A stretch of 64,000 nt of DNA from Alicyclobacillus fastidiosus (GTDB taxonomy: Bacteria; Bacillota; Bacilli; Alicyclobacillales; Alicyclobacillaceae). A program made the translations under genes and the position numbers. The stretch spans positions 2,232,001 through 2,296,000 of the forward strand of contig NZ_CP104067.1 of NCBI RefSeq assembly GCF_026651875.1, in the 5' to 3' direction. The notes below the pieces were generated by a model. The model saw only the letters and a program-made list of their open reading frames with translations, was not told where the DNA came from and did not search any database. Positions 8,502 through 16,583 of the stretch are shown here, piece by piece (the stretch's first letter is position 1; every line of letters begins with the position of its first letter).

Positions 8502-9317
8502 GTGACACTTGACGTGCATTCGTATTGGTTTCACATTGGCGCTTTTCCCGTTCGGTCGTACAGCACCATATTTGCCCTCGCTTTCTTGTTGGGGCTTGGC
8601 ATTACGCTGTATTTCGCGAAGGCGAAAGGCAATCCAGGGGATTCGGAGCACTGGTGGAGTTTGGCACCGCTCTGCCTCGTCGGCGGGATTTTGGGCGCTA
8701 GGTTCTGGCAGGTATTTTTCTTCGACTGGGGCTACTATTCTCAATACCCTGGTCAGATCATTCAAGTGTGGCACGGCGGACTGTCCATTCAAGGTGGCAT
8801 CGTCGGGGCTTTGATTGCCTCTATCGTCTATTTGTGGCGCAAGAAGCAGAGTTTCTTCCACTTCGCGGACATCGCTACACCAGGCATTCTGCTAGGGCAA
8901 AGCATCGGCCGAGATGCAGACTTCATGAATGGGAGCGCCTACGGGGCACCCACTCATCAGAACTTTGGCATCCTGTTTCCGACCGATACATTGGCTCGCC
9001 AACAATACGGGAACCAGCCGCTTTGGCCCGCGGTGATGTGGGAAGCGCAGGTCGACATCGTGCTGATGGCACTGTTGTTTGTCTTGTTGCAGCGAAAGAG
9101 CGGGTGGCCACGAGGCTTTGCTTTCGTGTACTACCTTATCGTGTACAACATCTGCCGATTCTTTCTGGAAATGTTGCGCGGTGATTCTCCGCGCGGCGTG
9201 TTTGGCTGGGATGCGGCTCAATGGACGGCACTCGCCTCCGCACTCGTCGGCGTCCTGTTGGCCATCTGGGTGTTCTGGAAATCGGATCGGAAAACGCCGC
9301 TCGGCATCGACAACTGA
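8502..9317 (+). CDS. prolipoprotein diacylglyceryl transferase-like protein (divergent Lgt)
   Basis: Lgt moves diacylglycerol from phosphatidylglycerol to the lipobox Cys of prolipoproteins. The 271 residues have the Lgt layout: about seven membrane helices, HGGLSIQGGIVGA near 91-103, the signature region at 136-148 and the RFFLEMLR segment in the last third. The signature reads GRDADFMNGSAYG, where canonical Lgt has GRxGNFxNGExxG. The Asn regarded as essential is Asp and the Glu is Ser. This suggests a specialised or altered paralogue rather than the housekeeping enzyme. The GTG start is uncertain; a second GTG lies four codons in. Confidence 0.75.
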   Translation: MTLDVHSYWFHIGAFPVRSYSTIFALAFLLGLGITLYFAKAKGNPGDSEHWWSLAPLCLVGGILGARFWQVFFFDWGYYSQYPGQIIQVWHGGLSIQGGIVGALIASIVYLWRKKQSFFHFADIATPGILLGQSIGRDADFMNGSAYGAPTHQNFGILFPTDTLARQQYGNQPLWPAVMWEAQVDIVLMALLFVLLQRKSGWPRGFAFVYYLIVYNICRFFLEMLRGDSPRGVFGWDAAQWTALASALVGVLLAIWVFWKSDRKTPLGIDN

Positions 9318-9415
9318 AATACTGTGTTCGACTCGTAGACGGAGTGCCGTTCAGGTACTCCGTTTCGTTATTGTGTGCTAACCCCGCGTACCCAATGTGT
9401 GTCAGGAGGAGTTAC

Positions 9416-10327
9416 GTGAACACTTTACGGCTGGAATTGCCAGATTCGTTCGACTTTTCTCTGTCGATTGAGCGAAATGTGTTTGGTATTGGGGAACTTC
9501 AGGTCGTCCAGACGGATGCCGGTCCTGTCGTCTATCGCGCACTGTGGCGTCAGGGGGAACCCGTTGCGACCAAGGTTTGCGTCGAACGCCATCAATCGAC
9601 TCTTCTCGTCGAGACGGCTGACGCCCTGTCGTTGGAGGAGGCGCGGGATGTCGAATCCCAAATCCGCCACTGGCTCGATCTCGACAGCGACTACGCCCGC
9701 ATCAGGGATTATTTCGGGGCGGACACGACGATAAGACCGGTGGTCGATTCGCTTAGTGGTCTGCATTTGCAACGGGACATCCACCCGTTCGCTGCGTTGG
9801 TGCGCATGATGATCGGACAGCAGGTGAACGTCGCTTTTGCGACGACGCTCACCAATCGCTTGATCCATCTGGCGGGTCGTTATGTCGTGTGGGATGGAAT
9901 GACAATACCGGTATTCCCGATGGCGTCAGAAGTTGCAGCCGTGTCCGTCGACGAGCTGAGACGTTTGCAATTCAGTTCGCGAAAGGCGGAGTACATCGTA
10001 CAACTGGCGCGGATGGTAGACGATGGATCAATCGATTTGAGCGCTGACCACCTGCAAACGATGGACGATGACCAAGTGGTTGAATACCTCTGCAAAATCC
10101 GCGGCGTAGGGCAGTGGAGTGCACAGTGTTGTCTGCTCTTCGCCCTCGGGCGGCCGGACGTTTTCCCTGCATTGGATATCGGCCTTCTGGACGCGCTCGC
10201 GCGCCTGTACGGCGTCGCCAGGCCAAGTGCAAAAGAGGCGGCTCGAATGGTTGAAAAATGGTCGCCGTATCGCAGCTATGCGGCCCATTTTCTGTGGTGT
10301 GGCAGGAGAATGCTCGGCAAGGGGTAG
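9416..10327 (+). CDS. DNA-3-methyladenine glycosylase II (AlkA-type)
   Basis: This base-excision enzyme removes alkylated purines. It has 303 residues: an N-terminal AlkA-type beta domain (~1-100), then the all-helical HhH-GPD domain with QQVNVAFA near 135-142, the helix-hairpin-helix IRGVGQWSAQ (228-237) and the catalytic Asp at about 254 (PALDIG). The GTG start is fixed by a strong aggagg 6 bases upstream; the frame is open further 5' but that part has no AlkA similarity. The closest known type is YfjP of Bacillus. Confidence 0.9.
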   Translation: MNTLRLELPDSFDFSLSIERNVFGIGELQVVQTDAGPVVYRALWRQGEPVATKVCVERHQSTLLVETADALSLEEARDVESQIRHWLDLDSDYARIRDYFGADTTIRPVVDSLSGLHLQRDIHPFAALVRMMIGQQVNVAFATTLTNRLIHLAGRYVVWDGMTIPVFPMASEVAAVSVDELRRLQFSSRKAEYIVQLARMVDDGSIDLSADHLQTMDDDQVVEYLCKIRGVGQWSAQCCLLFALGRPDVFPALDIGLLDALARLYGVARPSAKEAARMVEKWSPYRSYAAHFLWCGRRMLGKG

Positions 10328-10367
10328 CATGGCACAAAACCGTCTATCGTCGCATGCGGATAGAACA

Positions 10368-10401
10368 TAAAAAAATTCGGCAACGTGCGTTCACGCTGCC
10401 G
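10368..10401 (-). terminator. intrinsic terminator of the polysaccharide deacetylase gene
   Basis: Read on the minus strand, a 10-bp stem with one G-T pair (CGGCAGCGTG/CACGTTGCCG) and an AACG loop is followed by AATTTTTTT. It lies about 150 bases downstream of the deacetylase stop. Confidence 0.8.
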
Positions 10402-10550
10402 ACAAGCGGGGTATTTCTGTGCAAAGAAAATGTTAGCATCTGGTCATACGCACTTCAAGCGAATGAATATGATTCATAACACAGAATGTGGATATTCACA
10501 CAAACGTCACAATTGGTTTCGAATTGCGAACACTTACACGCCTGTGCTGA

Positions 10551-11237
10551 TCATTGCGGCAATCGCGCAAAATCGTATCCCTCTTCGCGCAACAGGTCGA
10601 TAATTTCCGGCAGCGCTTCGATGGTATAGCGGCTGTTGGATACGCCGTCGTGCATTAGAATGACGGCGCCTGGGCGGCACTGCTGAACGACTTGCCGTAC
10701 AATTTGGTCCGCGTTTGTCGCCTTCCAATCCTGCGAGTCGACTGTCCACAAGATCACAGGATGACCTAACGTTCGGAGCGACTTTTCTTCGTTATCTGTA
10801 ATCAAACCGCCAGGTGGCCGGTAGTATTTTGGGTAACTGCCCGTAACTTGATGAATCATTCCGTCCGTTCTCTTCACGTCTTTTTCGACCCATGCTGTCG
10901 TCTTCTCAGGAAGAAACTCATGTTGATAGCCGTGGTTTCCGACTTCGTGCCCTTCGACCACAAGCCGCCTTGCGATGGCCGGAAACTCCCGTACACGAAA
11001 CCCTAAGACAAAGAATGTGGCTGGGACGTGCTTTCTCCTTAAGATGTCGAGGATTTTCGGCGTGTACAGCTTGCTTGGGCCATCGTCGAACGTCAGGTAG
11101 ATGGTTTGGTCGTGCCCGATCTGGCGCAACAATTGCGCGTGTACGGGGCGCTTGTCCAAGATGGGACAAAGGATCAGTCCGATGGTTAGAAGGGGCGCGA
11201 TGAACCGTCGTACCGTGCTCTTCAAAGTTCGCTGCAT
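10551..11237 (-). CDS. polysaccharide deacetylase, membrane-anchored or secreted
   Basis: A NodB-homology carbohydrate esterase (CE4) that removes acetyl groups from peptidoglycan or another N-acetylated glycan. A hydrophobic N-terminal segment (about 11-27) acts as anchor or signal. The catalytic motif TFDDGP is at 49-54, followed by the metal-binding HEVGNHGYQH, the RPPGG motif and the late MHDG motif. Length is 228 residues. In spore formers such enzymes include the PdaA/PdaB types, but the sequence alone does not place it. An aggagg precedes the ATG at 10 bases. It ends in a clear terminator. Confidence 0.9.
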   Translation of the reverse strand: MQRTLKSTVRRFIAPLLTIGLILCPILDKRPVHAQLLRQIGHDQTIYLTFDDGPSKLYTPKILDILRRKHVPATFFVLGFRVREFPAIARRLVVEGHEVGNHGYQHEFLPEKTTAWVEKDVKRTDGMIHQVTGSYPKYYRPPGGLITDNEEKSLRTLGHPVILWTVDSQDWKATNADQIVRQVVQQCRPGAVILMHDGVSNSRYTIEALPEIIDLLREEGYDFARLPQ

Positions 11238-11423
11238 CTCCCGGGGGCCTCCTGCGTACTAACTCGGATATTGTCCATTCATCATCATTGCCTGTTCGAG
11301 TTCAATCATGTATCCCGTCGAGATGCGATGACGATTGAGCTGAGGGTGTATTGCTACCCTCTAGGTAATGAGTGAGACCGTTTCGGACCCAAGTTTCCAT
11401 CGTTTCCCACACGATAGACATGT

Positions 11424-11453
11424 GTATAAGCTCTCTCTGGGTGGATCACAATA
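11424..11453 (+). promoter_or_regulatory. candidate sigma-G promoter of the SASP gene
   Basis: GTATA (-35 like, matches GHATR) is separated by 18 bases from CACAATA (one mismatch to CATWHTA). This fits the forespore sigma-G consensus and lies 39 bases before the start of the SASP gene, a classic sigma-G target. It is a pattern match only. Confidence 0.5.
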
Positions 11454-11492
11454 TGGCTTGTCATCACCATAACCGATAAGGAGGAGTACACA

Positions 11493-11690
11493 ATGGCAAA
11501 CAACAACAACAGCAACGACAAATTGATTCCACAGGCAGAACAGGCTTTGAGCCAAATGAAGTACGAAATTGCATCGGAGTTTGGCGTTCAGTTGGGTGCT
11601 GAAACAACTTCTCGTCAAAATGGTTCGGTTGGTGGAGAAATCACGAAGCGCCTCGTGGCATTTGCTGAGCAAAGCCTCTCGGGCCGCTAA
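11493..11690 (+). CDS. alpha/beta-type small acid-soluble spore protein
   Basis: This protein coats forespore DNA and protects it from UV and heat. The 65 residues carry the family hallmarks: an Asn-rich N terminus, the KYEIASEFG segment with the GPR protease recognition core (EIA-E), then the second motif [17 protein letters not shown] near-perfect aaggagga site precedes the ATG. A sigma-G-like promoter lies upstream and an intrinsic terminator downstream, so the gene is monocistronic and forespore-expressed by inference. Confidence 0.97.
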   Translation: MANNNNSNDKLIPQAEQALSQMKYEIASEFGVQLGAETTSRQNGSVGGEITKRLVAFAEQSLSGR

Positions 11691-11714
11691 TCCTCAAAGT
11701 TACACAATGAACGA

Positions 11715-11750
11715 GAGCCGTCACTTAGCGTGACGGCTCCTTCTGTGTTT
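11715..11750 (+). terminator. intrinsic terminator of the SASP gene
   Basis: A perfect 10-bp stem (GAGCCGTCAC/GTGACGGCTC) with a 5-base loop is followed by a T-rich stretch. Confidence 0.85.
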
Positions 11751-11792
11751 ATGCACGATTACGTGTGTCGGCGTTCGCCGAGGTACAACGTG

Positions 11793-12461
11793 TTACACAA
11801 GGCTTGTTAAATCTCCTAGCGAAGCAATCGTTCCGTCCGGTTTTGGGGGGACTTCGTCAGCTACCCGGCCAGCGCGGTTACACCAGTAGGTCTTAAACCC
11901 AAACGCCTTGGAGCCAGTGACATCCCAGTGATTCGACGAGACAAACACGACGTCCGCCTTGTCGCAAGTGAGCGTGTCCAGAACCAATTGATATGCTGCT
12001 CGCGTCGGCTTGTATGTACGGATGGGTTCTGTACTCAGAATGTAATCAAACGAGAACAGGATTCCTTGTGTATTGGTCAACGTCTGCAAGGACCGAAACG
12101 TACCATTGGACAGGATCAACAGCTTGTGCTGTTCCCCGAGCGTCTCAAGCGCCCCTTTGACGTCCTCGAACAGCGGCAGCGTATCATGAGCTTGAAGTAA
12201 CCGCGGGACGAGTGTGGAGATGCGTTCTTCGTCCACACGTGCGTCGCGCAGCGCAAACCTAAAAGCGGCGTCCGTCGCTTTGTCAAAGTCCAGAAACCGA
12301 TTCATCAGGACGCTGTTCCACGCGTAGTCCAGTTGCTTCGAGCGCCACGTCCGGCAAATTTCTTTCGCGGCCAAAGCATCTCCGATGAGCTCTGTCGCAG
12401 TGGCGACAAGAGCCTCTACATCAAACAAGGTGCCGTACGCATCAAATACAATGGCAGCCAT
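11793..12461 (-). CDS. haloacid dehalogenase type II, HAD superfamily
   Basis: It resembles L-2-haloacid dehalogenases. The nucleophile Asp is in IVFDAYGTLF at the N terminus, followed by a helical cap, motif II LILSNG, the Lys of motif III in YKPTRAAY and motif IV VSSNHWDVTGSKAFGF, whose SSNxxD segment is characteristic of the type II dehalogenases. Length is about 222 residues. I chose the ATG 6 bases behind ggagg; another ATG two codons upstream overlaps that site. Whether it acts on halo-acids or on another substrate is not shown. Confidence 0.88.
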   Translation of the reverse strand: MAAIVFDAYGTLFDVEALVATATELIGDALAAKEICRTWRSKQLDYAWNSVLMNRFLDFDKATDAAFRFALRDARVDEERISTLVPRLLQAHDTLPLFEDVKGALETLGEQHKLLILSNGTFRSLQTLTNTQGILFSFDYILSTEPIRTYKPTRAAYQLVLDTLTCDKADVVFVSSNHWDVTGSKAFGFKTYWCNRAGRVADEVPPKPDGTIASLGDLTSLV

Positions 12462-12497
12462 ACTCATCCTCCGTCCAGATACGCCCCGCTCCGGCGC

Positions 12498-13268
12498 TTA
12501 CACCCCGCGGGCTGCAGGGTCCCAAATGACCTTGTGGATCTGCAGATTTAATTTCACTCGTTTTAACCCAGAACGCAAGATCTTCTCAACGAGCCGTTCG
12601 GGCGGCATCGTCTCCCATACGGGGCTAAAGAGGATGGTGCACTTCGGGTCATATTGCGATATGACGGCGACGGCGATGTCAAAGTCGTCGTCATTTGCGA
12701 TGACAAACTTCAATTCATCTCGCCCTTGTAAGACGTTCAAGTGTTCGTGGACCATCTTGTCCATTTCACCGCTGTCCGGCAATTTGTAGTCGACGATGAA
12801 TCGAACTTTGCGCTGCAGTAACTCGCTCTTCTCGCGCAGTACAGCAAACGGACGGACGTCAATCGCACCATTGGTCTCGATGTGGATGTCTTGAATGTGG
12901 TCGATCGCGGCAAGCGCTTCGATGAGCAGTTGCGATTTATGGCGGTGAATGAGCGGTTCTCCTCCTGTGAGGCACACGTTCTCCCAGCCAAAGTCCGAAG
13001 CACGCGCGGCAATTTCCCCGATGGTCGCCTCGAACTCCGGTTTCGCCGGCGCGTAGCTATACGGTGTATCGCACCAGGTACAGCGCAGGTTGCAGTGGAA
13101 GACACGGACGAACACGGTGGGATAGCCAGCACGCGTCCCTTCGCCTTCGACCGTCTCAAAGATCTCAACCATGGGAAGCGTCAGGGAAGAGGGGGTGGCA
13201 TCCTTCGATTGCTCGTATCGGTCCAACCAGTCGTAGGGGGTATTTCGCGTTCCAATCATCTCCGTCAT
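12498..13268 (-). CDS. queE: 7-carboxy-7-deazaguanine synthase (radical SAM)
   Basis: QueE converts 6-carboxytetrahydropterin to 7-carboxy-7-deazaguanine in queuosine synthesis. The radical-SAM cluster motif is C59-x3-C63-x2-C66 (HCNLRCTWCDTPYSY), preceded by the family segment EIFETVEGEGTRAGYPTVFVR; CLTGGEPLIH follows. It overlaps the upstream queD by 4 bases (ATGA), showing translational coupling. About 35 extra residues precede the conserved start, so the true start could be internal. No queC or queF is in this window and no preQ1 riboswitch is obvious upstream of queD. Confidence 0.94.
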   Translation of the reverse strand: MTEMIGTRNTPYDWLDRYEQSKDATPSSLTLPMVEIFETVEGEGTRAGYPTVFVRVFHCNLRCTWCDTPYSYAPAKPEFEATIGEIAARASDFGWENVCLTGGEPLIHRHKSQLLIEALAAIDHIQDIHIETNGAIDVRPFAVLREKSELLQRKVRFIVDYKLPDSGEMDKMVHEHLNVLQGRDELKFVIANDDDFDIAVAVISQYDPKCTILFSPVWETMPPERLVEKILRSGLKRVKLNLQIHKVIWDPAARGV

Positions 13269-13735
13269 TCCACCCAGGCTCGCTTTAATGTCGCGCGACT
13301 TGTCGGCGTTTCGTAGAGGACCAGTTCCTCCAGGCGGATCTGCTGCGAAGCGTCAGTCTCGACCTGAAGTGCGCGTTCCAGTTGCTCCCACATCCACACA
13401 ACCATGTTCTCCGCCGAGGTGTTCATCGCTGGGAGAACCTCGTTGAGGTATTGATGGTCGAGTTTGTCTTCGATGGTCGTTTGGTAAATCCGCTTGAGGT
13501 CGGAAAAATCGATGACCAGTCCAATTTCGTTGACGTATCCGCTCACCGTTACAACCAGACGATAGGTGTGTCCGTGCAGGTTTTTGCACTTCCCATCGTA
13601 CAGATGTAAATGATGTGCCGCATCGAATGTAAACTCCTTCGTCAAGGCCACGCGGCGGCCGTGATAGGCGAGTTGATCCGCTTTGATGTCTTTTCCAAAC
13701 TCCTGTAATTTGTCAGGGATTCGGTACGTTCCCAC
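13265..13735 (-). CDS. queD: 6-carboxytetrahydropterin synthase
   Basis: QueD makes 6-carboxytetrahydropterin from dihydroneopterin triphosphate. Zinc ligands are in FDAAHHL (H41/H42 region) and NLHGHTY (H54, H56), with the catalytic Cys at about 50 and a later LDHQYLNE His. Length is 156 residues. The GTG start lies 7 bases behind gggggg. It is the first gene of a queD-queE pair. Confidence 0.94.
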   Translation of the reverse strand: MGTYRIPDKLQEFGKDIKADQLAYHGRRVALTKEFTFDAAHHLHLYDGKCKNLHGHTYRLVVTVSGYVNEIGLVIDFSDLKRIYQTTIEDKLDHQYLNEVLPAMNTSAENMVVWMWEQLERALQVETDASQQIRLEELVLYETPTSRATLKRAWVE

Positions 13736-13775
13736 GAGTCAGCCCCCCGTTCAGTGTGAAACCTGTTTAAATACA

Positions 13776-13801
13776 TAAAGGAAGCCCCAAACATGGGGCC
13801 T
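13776..13801 (-). terminator. hairpin terminator downstream of hxlR-type gene
   Basis: GCCCC/GGGGC with a 7-base loop, followed on the minus strand by a pyrimidine-rich TTCCTTTAT. It lies just downstream of the HxlR-type gene and upstream of queD. Confidence 0.6.
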
Positions 13802-13841
13802 CGCTCGTCCATTATCCGATTTTAGCCGCGAAACAGATGAG

Positions 13842-14183
13842 TTACACGTCATCCCGATCTGCTTCTTCAGGACACATCCACTCGTCGCCCCATGATTGAA
13901 CTGCGTCCATCACAGGTGCCAGTGCCGTCCCTTTAGCGGTCAACTCATATTCGATGCGAACAGGGGTTTCAGGATACACATGCCGAGTTAGAATCCCCGC
14001 TTTTTCGAGCTCTTTAAACCGCTCTGCAAGCATTCGGTCACTCATGTTCGGAATCATCTCAGATATGTCCTTGAACCGCTTTGGGCCCTGCATGAGGACT
14101 CGAATAATGAGTCCTGTCCAGCGCTTGCCAAGCAAGGCGAAGGCTGATTCAAATTTCGGGCACAGCTGTTCATGGTTTCCCAT
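13842..14183 (-). CDS. HxlR family winged-helix transcriptional regulator
   Basis: The single-domain winged helix runs over residues ~10-100, with the typical CPKFESAFALLGKRWTGLIIRVL opening (the Cys is the redox/electrophile-sensing position in YodB-type members), RFKDISEMIPNMSDRMLAERFKEL as the recognition region and the wing RIEYELTAKG. I chose the ATG that sits 9 bases behind aggag. It is divergent from cobT-bluB; a 15-bp palindrome in between is a candidate operator. The effector is unknown. Confidence 0.9.
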   Translation of the reverse strand: MGNHEQLCPKFESAFALLGKRWTGLIIRVLMQGPKRFKDISEMIPNMSDRMLAERFKELEKAGILTRHVYPETPVRIEYELTAKGTALAPVMDAVQSWGDEWMCPEEADRDDV

Positions 14184-14240
14184 GACCATCATCTCCTAGG
14201 AGCTATTCTAACATACAATTCCCCTGGAATGTGTAGGTTT

Positions 14241-14255
14241 ATAGTAACTTTCTAT
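14241..14255. promoter_or_regulatory. candidate HxlR operator palindrome
   Basis: ATAGTAACTTTCTAT is a near-palindrome (ATAG-AA-TT-CTAT) between the divergent HxlR gene and cobT-bluB. HxlR/YodB-type regulators bind short AT-rich dyads of this kind close to their own promoters. This is a pattern match only. Confidence 0.4.
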
Positions 14256-14368
14256 GAACGTAGTCAAAACATGTTGTTATCCGCTAAGGATTGCAGGAAA
14301 GGAACCCATCTGTTACATGTAAAGCGATGAATTTCCGTCGAATGTCTGCGACTTGAGGAGAAGATTCT

Positions 14369-16195
14369 GTGTCTGATCGCGATTTAAATCGAATCACCAT
14401 ACCACTTATCGAACCCGTCCTAGATGCGATGGCCAAGCAGTCGCAGGCGCGTTTGGACAGTCTCACCAAACCGCTTGGAAGCCTCGGCGACCTCGAGCCA
14501 TTGATTTGCCAAATCGCCGCCATTCAAGGGCGAATCATCCCTGCATTCACCGCGCCGCGCTTCCTCGTGTTCGCGGCGGATCACGGAATCGCGAGAGCCC
14601 ACGCGATCTCGCGCTACGGATCGGAAGTCACGGAGGAGATGGCGGTCAATATTGCGATGGGGACATCGACCAGTGCCGTATTGGCCAGGCAGTACGGCAT
14701 GTCGACGCGCGTTGTCGACGTCGGCGTGTTTACAAATGTGCGCCACCCTCGGGTCGTCGTCCGCAAAGTTGGCCGCGGTACGGCAGATTTTAGCGCTGGC
14801 CCGGCGATGACCGACGAGCAACTGAGAGAGGCGGTCCAGGTTGGGGTGGACGAGGTGCTCCGGCTCGTCGAACAAGGGTGTGACTGCATCCTCTTGGGGG
14901 AAATGGGGATTGGCAACACCTCGTCAGCGAGCGCTTTGACTGCCTGTCTGCTCGAGTTGCCCGTCGATGCCCTCGTCGGCGTGGGCACGGGCATCGACGA
15001 AGCGTCGCGCCGATTGAAGCGAGACCTCATTCAAAAGTCGCTCGATTCATGGTGCACGGCGGCATCAACCGCGTCTCCCCACGAACGGTGGCAAAGCGCG
15101 ATGGCACGGTTCGGAGGTTTTGAACTGGCGGCGATGGCCGGCGCGATGCTCGCTGCAGCCTCGCGGCGAATTCCCGTCGTCCTCGACGGGTTACTCACAG
15201 GCGCGAGCGCCTTGTGGGCTGCGAAACTGGATGGCAACGTGAAGGACTATCTGATCGCCGGACATGTATCCCCTGAGCCGGCTCACTCGGCTATCCTGGA
15301 GGCACTTGGAAAAAGGCCTTTGCTCAATCTCTCGCTTCGGGTGGGCGAGGGGACTGGCGCGCTGCTCGCCTGGCCCGTGATCACCGGCGCGCTCCGTCTG
15401 ATGTCCGAGACCGCTACGTTTGAGGATGCCCGAGTCACCAATCCACATGCGGCACAGAGCGAACAATTGACTGCCAGTGCAGCGTCAGCCGAAGGTGCCC
15501 AAGTGGGTGACCTGAGCCCGAGTACGCCTGTGGCGCGCGATTTCACGCAGGCAGAAGTGGACGCCGTCTACAAAGCGATTCTCGCGCGCAGAGACATTCG
15601 CGTGTTTCTGCCTGACAAACTGCCGGATGACGTCGTCGACCGAATCTTGCGAGCGGGCCACCACGGGCCGTCGGTCGGATACATGCAACCGTGGAATTTC
15701 GTCGTCATTCAGGACAAGGAGGTCCTTCGCGCCCTACAGGCGGTCGTGGAGAAGGAGCGCATTCGAGCAGGCGAACCGTACTCGGATGCAAAACGGGACT
15801 ATTATCTGCGGCTGAAAGTCGAGGGACTCGTGGAAGCGCCCATGACCATCTGTGTCACCAACGACCCAACGCGCGGGGGACCGCACGTGCTGGGGCGCAA
15901 CACGATTCCAGAGACAGATCTGATGTCGACCGCGTGCGCCATTGAAAACATGTGGTTGGCCGCCCGCGCCGAAGGTGTGGCGATGGGCTGGGTCAGTATC
16001 TACGAGAAGGACGACGTGCGCAAAATACTAGGTATCCCAAATCATGTCGATCCCGCCGCACTGCTCACCATCGGCTACACGCCGCACTTTCCGGAGATAC
16101 CGCTGCTCGAACGCGTCGGTTGGGGAACGCGGCGCGATTTTGCGGAGGTGGTTTTCGAGAACCGCTGGGGTACGCGCCCTGCGCGATCGACCTGA
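14369..16195 (+). CDS. CobT-BluB fusion: nucleotide-DMB phosphoribosyltransferase and 5,6-dimethylbenzimidazole synthase
   Basis: One open frame of 608 codons joins two enzymes of the lower-ligand branch of cobalamin synthesis. Residues ~1-350 are CobT, with FAADHGIA near 68-75, GEMGIGNT around Glu178 and the catalytic-base motif VGEGTGA with Glu327. Residues ~390-608 are BluB, an FMN nitroreductase-fold enzyme that splits reduced FMN to give DMB; RRDIRVF around Asp409 and the segment GPSVGYMQPWNF are conserved. A hydrophilic linker (~352-390) joins them. DMB could thus be made and activated on one polypeptide. The GTG start follows gaggag at 8 bases. The gene lies upstream of, not behind, the B12 riboswitch. 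Confidence 0.93.
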   Translation: MSDRDLNRITIPLIEPVLDAMAKQSQARLDSLTKPLGSLGDLEPLICQIAAIQGRIIPAFTAPRFLVFAADHGIARAHAISRYGSEVTEEMAVNIAMGTSTSAVLARQYGMSTRVVDVGVFTNVRHPRVVVRKVGRGTADFSAGPAMTDEQLREAVQVGVDEVLRLVEQGCDCILLGEMGIGNTSSASALTACLLELPVDALVGVGTGIDEASRRLKRDLIQKSLDSWCTAASTASPHERWQSAMARFGGFELAAMAGAMLAAASRRIPVVLDGLLTGASALWAAKLDGNVKDYLIAGHVSPEPAHSAILEALGKRPLLNLSLRVGEGTGALLAWPVITGALRLMSETATFEDARVTNPHAAQSEQLTASAASAEGAQVGDLSPSTPVARDFTQAEVDAVYKAILARRDIRVFLPDKLPDDVVDRILRAGHHGPSVGYMQPWNFVVIQDKEVLRALQAVVEKERIRAGEPYSDAKRDYYLRLKVEGLVEAPMTICVTNDPTRGGPHVLGRNTIPETDLMSTACAIENMWLAARAEGVAMGWVSIYEKDDVRKILGIPNHVDPAALLTIGYTPHFPEIPLLERVGWGTRRDFAEVVFENRWGTRPARST

Positions 16196-16290
16196 ACGGG
16201 CTGAGGGCGCTTTGCCCCTGTGAGGGTGGCGCACGCGCGCAATTGACAATTAGGTCATCGCCGCATAGGATGGTTTACGAATTCAATGAC

Positions 16291-16447
16291 TCTTCAGGTG
16301 CTCTACCACTGGTAGAGAGAATAGGGAAACCGGTGAAAGTCCGGTGCGGTCCCGCCACTGTAAGCAGTGCACTGCCGCTATCCACTGTGGGTTGCCATGG
16401 GAAGGAAGCGGATGGAATTTTGCTGCGAGCCAGGAGACCTGCCTGAA
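16291..16447 (+). promoter_or_regulatory. cobalamin (B12) riboswitch
   Basis: The conserved core is present in order: AGGGAAACCGGTGAAAG, TCCGGTGCGGTCCCGCCACTG, and the B12-box-like GCGAGCCAGGAGACCTGCC. The ends pair as TTCAGG/CCTGAA to close P1. It sits in the 388-base gap before btuF, followed by an intrinsic terminator, so adenosylcobalamin binding should shut off btuFCD-cobU-cobS. Confidence 0.95.
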
Positions 16448-16517
16448 AAGCGCTTGGGCTAACCTTCGAGGAGAGGTTTGTTTGGCTATGGCAAGAGCTG
16501 CTTGTCATGACGGACAA

Positions 16518-16546
16518 CTCGCCACAAGGCGAGTGTTTCTTTTTCT
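16518..16546 (+). terminator. riboswitch-controlled intrinsic terminator
   Basis: CTCGCC/GGCGAG with a 4-base loop is followed by TGTTTCTTTTTC. It lies between the B12 aptamer and btuF and is the likely expression platform. A smaller AACCT/AGGTT hairpin at 16461-16478 lies between the two and could be part of the switch. Confidence 0.8.
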
Positions 16547-16583
16547 CGTCGGGACGCTCCAATTTCTTGGGAGGGTTCCTTGC

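Noticed and set aside
13736..13841. preQ1 riboswitch upstream of queD
   Set aside because: No preQ1-I type hairpin with the A-rich tail was found; the only hairpin is better explained as the terminator of the HxlR-type gene.
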